Of a DNA stretch of 10,098 bases, positions 6,093-10,098 are shown piece by piece. A model generated the notes under the pieces. The model did not search any database. It saw only the letters and a program-made list of their open reading frames with translations, and was not told where the DNA came from. A program made the translations under genes and the position numbers. The stretch covers positions 1 to 10,098 of the forward strand of contig CAZXOP010000068.1 of NCBI GenBank assembly GCA_964642235.1. The letters run 5' to 3'. Source of the stretch: CAYSND01 sp964642235. Lineage in GTDB: Bacteria; Bacteroidota; Bacteroidia; Bacteroidales; UBA932. Position 1 is the stretch's first letter. Each line of letters starts with the position of its first letter.

Positions 6093-7766
6093 ATGAATAT
6101 GAATAAAAGATCATTGTTAATCGAGTTAGGGATAGTAATTATTGCTGCCCTCCTCTTCCTTCCGGGGTTAGGGGGTGTTAGACTGTTCGATTGGGATGAG
6201 ATAAATTTTGCTGAATCTGCACGGGAAATGTTAATGACCGGGGATTGGTTGAATGTTCAGATTAACTTTGAGACTTTCTGGGAGAAACCTCCCCTCTTTA
6301 TCTGGATTCAAGCCCTCTCAATGTCTATTTTCGGGGTCAATGAATTTGCTGCCCGACTCCCTAATGCCATAGTCGGTATAATCACACTCTTGGTACTTTT
6401 CAGAGTAGGGAAAAAACTCTCCGGAGAACGCTTTGGACTACTTTGGGCTGCTCTCTACGCCTCCTCCATCTTCCCATTTTTCTACTTCAAATCAGGAATC
6501 ATAGACCCTTGGTTTAATCTCTTTATCTTCTTGGGAATCTATTTCTTTAGCAAATATGTAAATATAGAAGAGATTAGAAATAGGATGTTAAATGCCATCC
6601 TCTCTGCTGCTTTTATCGGACTTGCAATCCTTACAAAAGGTCCTGTCGCACTACTGATATTCTTATTGACCTTTATAATCTATTTAGGGTGGAAACGCTT
6701 TAAGCTCGACTTTAGGTGGAAAGATGTATTTGCTTTTATAGGAGTTTTGGCGGTTGTGGGTGGGGCATGGTTTATTTTGCAGATTGCAACCGGAAACTTC
6801 TCTATAATTCAGGACTTTATTGAGTACCAGATACGTCTCTTCAGAACCGAAGATGCAGACCACGGAGGGTTCTTATTGTATCACTTTGTTATATTGTTCT
6901 TCGGAGTCTTTCCTGCCTCCCTATTGGCACTCCCTGCCTTCCGAAGGGGTATTTTGAAAAACGAAGAGAAGAGACCCCTTGCAGAGCAATTCAGATGGAT
7001 GATGATCTCCTTCTGGGTGGTACTTATTCTCTTTACCATTGTCAGAACCAAGATTATCCACTACTCCTCTTTCTGCTACTTTCCGCTGACATTTTTTGCA
7101 GCATATATGGTTAATAAATGGATGAATAGAGAAGAGAAATTACCACGGTTAGTTCAAATCTTCCTTATTTTCGTTGCATCTATTTTCGGTATAGCATTGA
7201 CTGCTGTAACACTCTTCGATAAATTCAAGCATCTCCTCTACCATTATGTGGATGACGCATACACACTTAACAGCATGAAAGCCACCGCTTCATGGGTAGG
7301 ATTTGAACCGGCAGTAGGGGTAGTTCTTATAATTTGTACCATTCTCTTTTGTGCCAAATTTAGGAAAAGACCTACGGCAAAGAACCTCGCCATCCTCCTT
7401 TCAGGCTCCATTTTCTATGTCTTTACGATGATGTTGTTAGTGGTAGGTCAGGTAGAGAAGTATAGCCAGGCACCTGCAGTGGACTTTTATGTCAGTAAAA
7501 AAGGGGAAGAGTGCTATATCTATCCGAGGGAGAAGAGTTATGCACACTACTTCTATTCAGAGCGAAAACCTGAAAATAGCTCTGCCGACTTCGAATATCT
7601 CTCAAAAGGGGATATAGACAAACCCTGTTATTTCGTGATAAAAAATGATCCTGAGAGAGTTATCCCTTTCATAACTCAAATAGATAACGCAGAAAAACTA
7701 TACGAGTTAAACGGATTTGTCTTCTTTGTAAGAAAACCCCCTCTCCAAATCGAAGACGATGAATAA
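6093..7766 (+). CDS. ArnT-like integral membrane glycosyltransferase (GT-C, PMT_2 / GT83-GT39 type)
   Basis: This 557-residue multi-helix inner-membrane enzyme likely moves a sugar from a polyprenyl phosphate carrier to an acceptor on the periplasmic side. After the first helix (about residues 8-25) comes the first periplasmic loop with DWDEINFAESAREML (33-47), where ArnT and protein mannosyltransferases keep their catalytic acidic residues, and then FWEKPPLFIW (62-71). ILTKGPVALL (179-188) is another family landmark. About ten further helices follow up to residue 451, then a soluble C-terminal domain of some 105 residues with Cys474 and Cys512, as in ArnT. ATG 6093 is 4 bp after the previous stop; ATG 6099 is an equal alternative. 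The 3' end overlaps the PHP gene by 8 bp. Acceptor could be lipid A, another glycan or protein; nothing in the sequence decides, and no arn pathway genes are visible. Confidence 0.88.
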   Translation: MNMNKRSLLIELGIVIIAALLFLPGLGGVRLFDWDEINFAESAREMLMTGDWLNVQINFETFWEKPPLFIWIQALSMSIFGVNEFAARLPNAIVGIITLLVLFRVGKKLSGERFGLLWAALYASSIFPFFYFKSGIIDPWFNLFIFLGIYFFSKYVNIEEIRNRMLNAILSAAFIGLAILTKGPVALLIFLLTFIIYLGWKRFKLDFRWKDVFAFIGVLAVVGGAWFILQIATGNFSIIQDFIEYQIRLFRTEDADHGGFLLYHFVILFFGVFPASLLALPAFRRGILKNEEKRPLAEQFRWMMISFWVVLILFTIVRTKIIHYSSFCYFPLTFFAAYMVNKWMNREEKLPRLVQIFLIFVASIFGIALTAVTLFDKFKHLLYHYVDDAYTLNSMKATASWVGFEPAVGVVLIICTILFCAKFRKRPTAKNLAILLSGSIFYVFTMMLLVVGQVEKYSQAPAVDFYVSKKGEECYIYPREKSYAHYFYSERKPENSSADFEYLSKGDIDKPCYFVIKNDPERVIPFITQIDNAEKLYELNGFVFFVRKPPLQIEDDE

Positions 7767-8961
7767 AAAGGTTATAAAGTGGAGTCTTAAGGGGCTACTC
7801 TCTTTTTTAGCACTTATAGTTATCCTTTTTATAGGGATGAACTTCTCCCCTATTTATAATTTTCCCACTACAGAACCCTTTTCAGGAGATAAAATTTATA
7901 ACCCATACTCCTCTTTAGACACCACCATAGGGTGGAAAAAATCCAATTTCCATACTCACACGAAAGTGGATAAAGGGATAAACGAATGTCCCGAATACCC
8001 CGATGTGGTTTGGTCTGATTATCAGCAATATGGTTATGATATTCTCACCTTTTCAAACCACAATGCACTTACAGAGTTCCCGGGTGACACCTCCCGACAG
8101 GTTTGGGTTTACGAGCATGGGTATAACCCCCTAAAGTTCCATAAATTAGTTTTCGGAGTTAAGAAGGTAAACTACTATGAACAGATGCTCCCTTTTACCA
8201 TCTCCCAAAAACAATTTATGTTCGACCTGCTTCGCAAAGATGCAGATATGATTCTCTTTAACCACCCTGACCGCTCTTTCGGCATCAATGACAATGACTT
8301 TAAATACCTTACAGGGTATGAGATGGTAGAGTCCTTCTGCGGAGATGAGACTGCACTCCACTATTGGGATGTGGGACTCTCTAATGGGCATTACTCGCAC
8401 TCCCTGATAAATGACGACTGCCACGATTCAGGGAACACCAAGAAGATAGCACGCCGCTGCTCCTGGTTAAACACCCCTTCACACAGCTATGGTGACATTC
8501 TAAAAACTCTTAAAGAGGGGTGCTTTTATACCATGAGAATGCCCGATTTCGGAAACGGAGATAAGGAGATAAAAATCATAGAAAATCAAACCCTTCCAGC
8601 TATAAAAAATATCGGTCTTTCAGGGGACTCTCTCTACATATCCCTTTCAGAACCTGCAGAGTACATAATTATAGTCGGAGAGAATGGCTTTAGAAGAGAC
8701 TCACTCATTAAAACAGATTTTGCCAACTATAAATTCCGCAATGACGACTCATACATTAGATTAGAGGCAGGATTCTCCTCAGGAGTCGTAATATTTACAA
8801 ACGCTTTTGCCCGATATCAAGAGGGGAGCAGTTTATTCACTTTCCAAGAACATTCAGTAAATTTAGTTAAAACCATCCTATATAATGCGTTGCTAACCCT
8901 ACTTATTATAGGGGTTATATTATTTACTGTAAAAAAAGTAATTACTCGCCGGCGCTCCTGA
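7759..8961 (+). CDS. Membrane-anchored PHP-domain metallophosphoesterase
   Basis: This is a 400-residue protein with a PHP-type metal-dependent phosphoesterase core between two membrane helices (about 9-28 and 372-391). A basic N-terminus (MNKKVIKWSLK) and a basic tail (KKVITRRRS) place both ends in the cytoplasm and the core in the periplasm. PHP signatures in order are NFHTHT (63-68, HxH), FSNHN (98-102), FNHPD (167-171), YEMVE (187-191) and INDDCHD (217-223, Asp and His ligands), followed by GCFYTMRMPD like the usual GxFY segment of the family. All expected metal ligands look present, so it should be active. Residues about 268-350 form a beta-rich C-terminal domain. ATG 7759 overlaps the end of the ArnT-like gene by 8 bp, implying co-translation and a shared pathway. 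The substrate is unknown. PHP proteins are more often cytosolic, so the predicted location is notable. Confidence 0.85.
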   Translation: MNKKVIKWSLKGLLSFLALIVILFIGMNFSPIYNFPTTEPFSGDKIYNPYSSLDTTIGWKKSNFHTHTKVDKGINECPEYPDVVWSDYQQYGYDILTFSNHNALTEFPGDTSRQVWVYEHGYNPLKFHKLVFGVKKVNYYEQMLPFTISQKQFMFDLLRKDADMILFNHPDRSFGINDNDFKYLTGYEMVESFCGDETALHYWDVGLSNGHYSHSLINDDCHDSGNTKKIARRCSWLNTPSHSYGDILKTLKEGCFYTMRMPDFGNGDKEIKIIENQTLPAIKNIGLSGDSLYISLSEPAEYIIIVGENGFRRDSLIKTDFANYKFRNDDSYIRLEAGFSSGVVIFTNAFARYQEGSSLFTFQEHSVNLVKTILYNALLTLLIIGVILFTVKKVITRRRS

Positions 8962-10027
8962 GTCTTTCAGCGTTTTCAGCTATTTGAAGTTCATCTATAA
9001 CCTCTTGGATAGCACCATCCATAAAGACAGGAAGGTTATACATCGTATAGTTAATTCTATGATCGGTTACCCTTGACTGAGGGTAGTTATAAGTACGAAT
9101 CTTAGCAGAACGGTCCCCTGTCGCCACCATTGTTTTTCTTTTAGCAGAGACCTCATTCAGATACTTCTCATATTCCAAATTATATAATCTGGTTCTAAGT
9201 TCTGAAAGTGCTTTATCATAATTCTTTAACTGGGACTTCTCATCTTGACACTGAACGACAATACCCGAAGGGATATGGGTCAATCGGATAGCAGAGTAGG
9301 TAGTATTCACTGACTGCCCTCCGGGACCTGAGGAGCAGAAGGTATCCTTTCTTATATCGTTCATATTAAGTTCAATATCAAACTCGTCTGCCTCCGGCAA
9401 TACAACAATAGAGGCTGCGGAGGTGTGAACCCTCCCCTGAGTCTCGGTCTGCGGCACCCTTTGAACTCTATGCACCCCACTCTCATACTTCAGCACTCCG
9501 TAAACACCATGACCTGAAACCTTGCAGATCAACTCCTTAAAACCTCCTGAAGTCCCTTCACTCTGACCGGTAATCTCTAACTTCCACCCTTTGCGTTCCG
9601 CAAACTTAGCATACATCCTAAAAAGATCCCCTGCAAAAATTGCAGCTTCGTCTCCACCTGTTCCCCCTCTGATCTCCATAATTGCATTCTTACTATCTTG
9701 AGGATCCTTCGGGATAAGGAGCAATTTTATCTCCTCTTCCAACTTTGGAAGCTCCTCCTCAATGGCAGCAACCTCCTCCTTAGCCATCTCTCTTAACTCT
9801 TCATCCTTTTCATTAACAAGAATCTCTTTGGCCCCCTCGTAGTCTGAAACCATTTTACAATATCTATCCCCGGCCGCTACCACAGGCTCTAACTCCCTAT
9901 ACTCCTTATTCAACTGAACATAGCGTTTCATATCGGAGATGGTATTAGGATCCGAAATCTGCTCGGAGAGGGTCTCAAATTTATGATGCAGGTCTCTCAG
10001 TTTGTCTGCCAACGAATTATCACTCAT
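8942..10027 (-). CDS. prfA: Peptide chain release factor 1 (RF1)
   Basis: RF1 ends translation at UAA and UAG in the ribosomal A site. The 361 residues match the usual length of about 360. The N-terminal helical domain (1-105) is highly charged. EIRGGTGGDEAAIFAGDL (118-135) opens the core. Codon recognition uses the PxT tripeptide, here PQT (192-194) in VQRVPQTETQGRVHTSA, which marks RF1 rather than RF2 (SPF). The peptidyl-tRNA hydrolysis motif GGQ is at 236-238 in SSGPGGQSVNTT. GDRSAKIRTYNYPQSRVTDHR near the end is also typical. ATG 10027 gives the normal N-terminus, 21 bases after a TATATTTG box. The 3' end overlaps the convergent PHP gene by 20 bp, so neither gene has room for its own terminator between them. 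Nothing appears broken. Confidence 0.97.
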   Translation of the reverse strand: MSDNSLADKLRDLHHKFETLSEQISDPNTISDMKRYVQLNKEYRELEPVVAAGDRYCKMVSDYEGAKEILVNEKDEELREMAKEEVAAIEEELPKLEEEIKLLLIPKDPQDSKNAIMEIRGGTGGDEAAIFAGDLFRMYAKFAERKGWKLEITGQSEGTSGGFKELICKVSGHGVYGVLKYESGVHRVQRVPQTETQGRVHTSAASIVVLPEADEFDIELNMNDIRKDTFCSSGPGGQSVNTTYSAIRLTHIPSGIVVQCQDEKSQLKNYDKALSELRTRLYNLEYEKYLNEVSAKRKTMVATGDRSAKIRTYNYPQSRVTDHRINYTMYNLPVFMDGAIQEVIDELQIAENAERLRSAGE

Positions 10028-10048
10028 ATACTTTTACAATTTAGCCCG

Positions 10049-10056
10049 CAAATATA
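10049..10056 (-). promoter_or_regulatory. Predicted -7 box for prfA
   Basis: The minus strand reads TATATTTG, an exact TAnnTTTG match, 21 bases before the prfA ATG. It lies just downstream of the hairpin terminator at the window edge, as expected for a promoter starting a new transcript after an upstream gene ends. Confidence 0.6.
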
Positions 10057-10060
10057 GATA

Positions 10061-10098
10061 AAAAAACAGACGTTGCCGTAACAACGCCTGTTTTTTTT
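10061..10098. terminator. Bidirectional intrinsic terminator
   Basis: A hairpin is formed by CAG-A-CGTTG (10067-10075), loop CCGTAA (10076-10081) and CAACG-C-CTG (10082-10090), with one A-C mismatch. It is flanked by an A tract on the left and at least eight T on the right, so it ends in a U tract on either strand. It most likely terminates the gene upstream of prfA on the minus strand, which lies outside the window; it could also end a convergent transcript. Confidence 0.8.

Noticed and set aside
6093..7766. Calling the membrane transferase true ArnT (lipid A aminoarabinose transferase)
   Set aside because: The fold and motifs fit the ArnT/PMT_2 family, but no aminoarabinose synthesis genes are present and the partner synthase does not reveal its sugar, so the specific name is not supported.

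Overview
The window looks like the chromosome of a Bacteroidota member, most likely of the order Bacteroidales. It is AT-rich. Upstream of several genes there is a TAnnTTTG box, the -7 element of the Bacteroidota primary sigma factor, and starts generally lack a Shine-Dalgarno sequence. The UvrA, MaeB and RF1 sequences also resemble those of Bacteroidota. This placement is inference from sequence reading, not from a search.

Layout: (1) Positions 1-780 (+) hold the C-terminal part of a UvrA excinuclease subunit, entering from the left edge and ending unusually early. (2) Positions 789-2461 (-) hold an AbiE type IV toxin-antitoxin / abortive-infection pair, antitoxin abiEi then toxin abiEii, with stop and start overlapping by one base. 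A perfect 11-bp inverted repeat (GGGGGGATTAA / TTAATCCCCCC) brackets the pair, and the left copy lies just after the shortened uvrA end. (3) Positions 2547-2870 (-) encode a small four-helix membrane protein of unknown function. It diverges from (4) maeB at 3007-5310 (+), a malic enzyme with a C-terminal phosphotransacetylase-like regulatory domain. (5) Positions 5351-8961 (+) form a tight three-gene unit: a family 2 glycosyltransferase of the polyprenyl-phosphate-sugar synthase type, an ArnT-like integral membrane glycosyltransferase, and a membrane-anchored PHP-domain metallophosphoesterase. (6) prfA (release factor 1) lies on the minus strand at 8942-10027, its 3' end overlapping the PHP gene by 20 bp. 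A bidirectional hairpin terminator at the right edge probably ends the gene upstream of prfA.

How the parts work together: the three-gene unit is the most interesting part. The first enzyme would charge a polyprenyl phosphate with a sugar at the cytoplasmic face. The second would move that sugar to an envelope acceptor on the periplasmic side. The third places a metal-dependent phosphoesterase in the same compartment. This suggests an envelope modification pathway with a built-in hydrolase. The AbiE pair is an accessory defence or stabilisation cassette. uvrA, maeB and prfA are housekeeping genes.

No rRNA, tRNA, CRISPR array, transposase or gene-free stretch longer than about 140 bases is seen.
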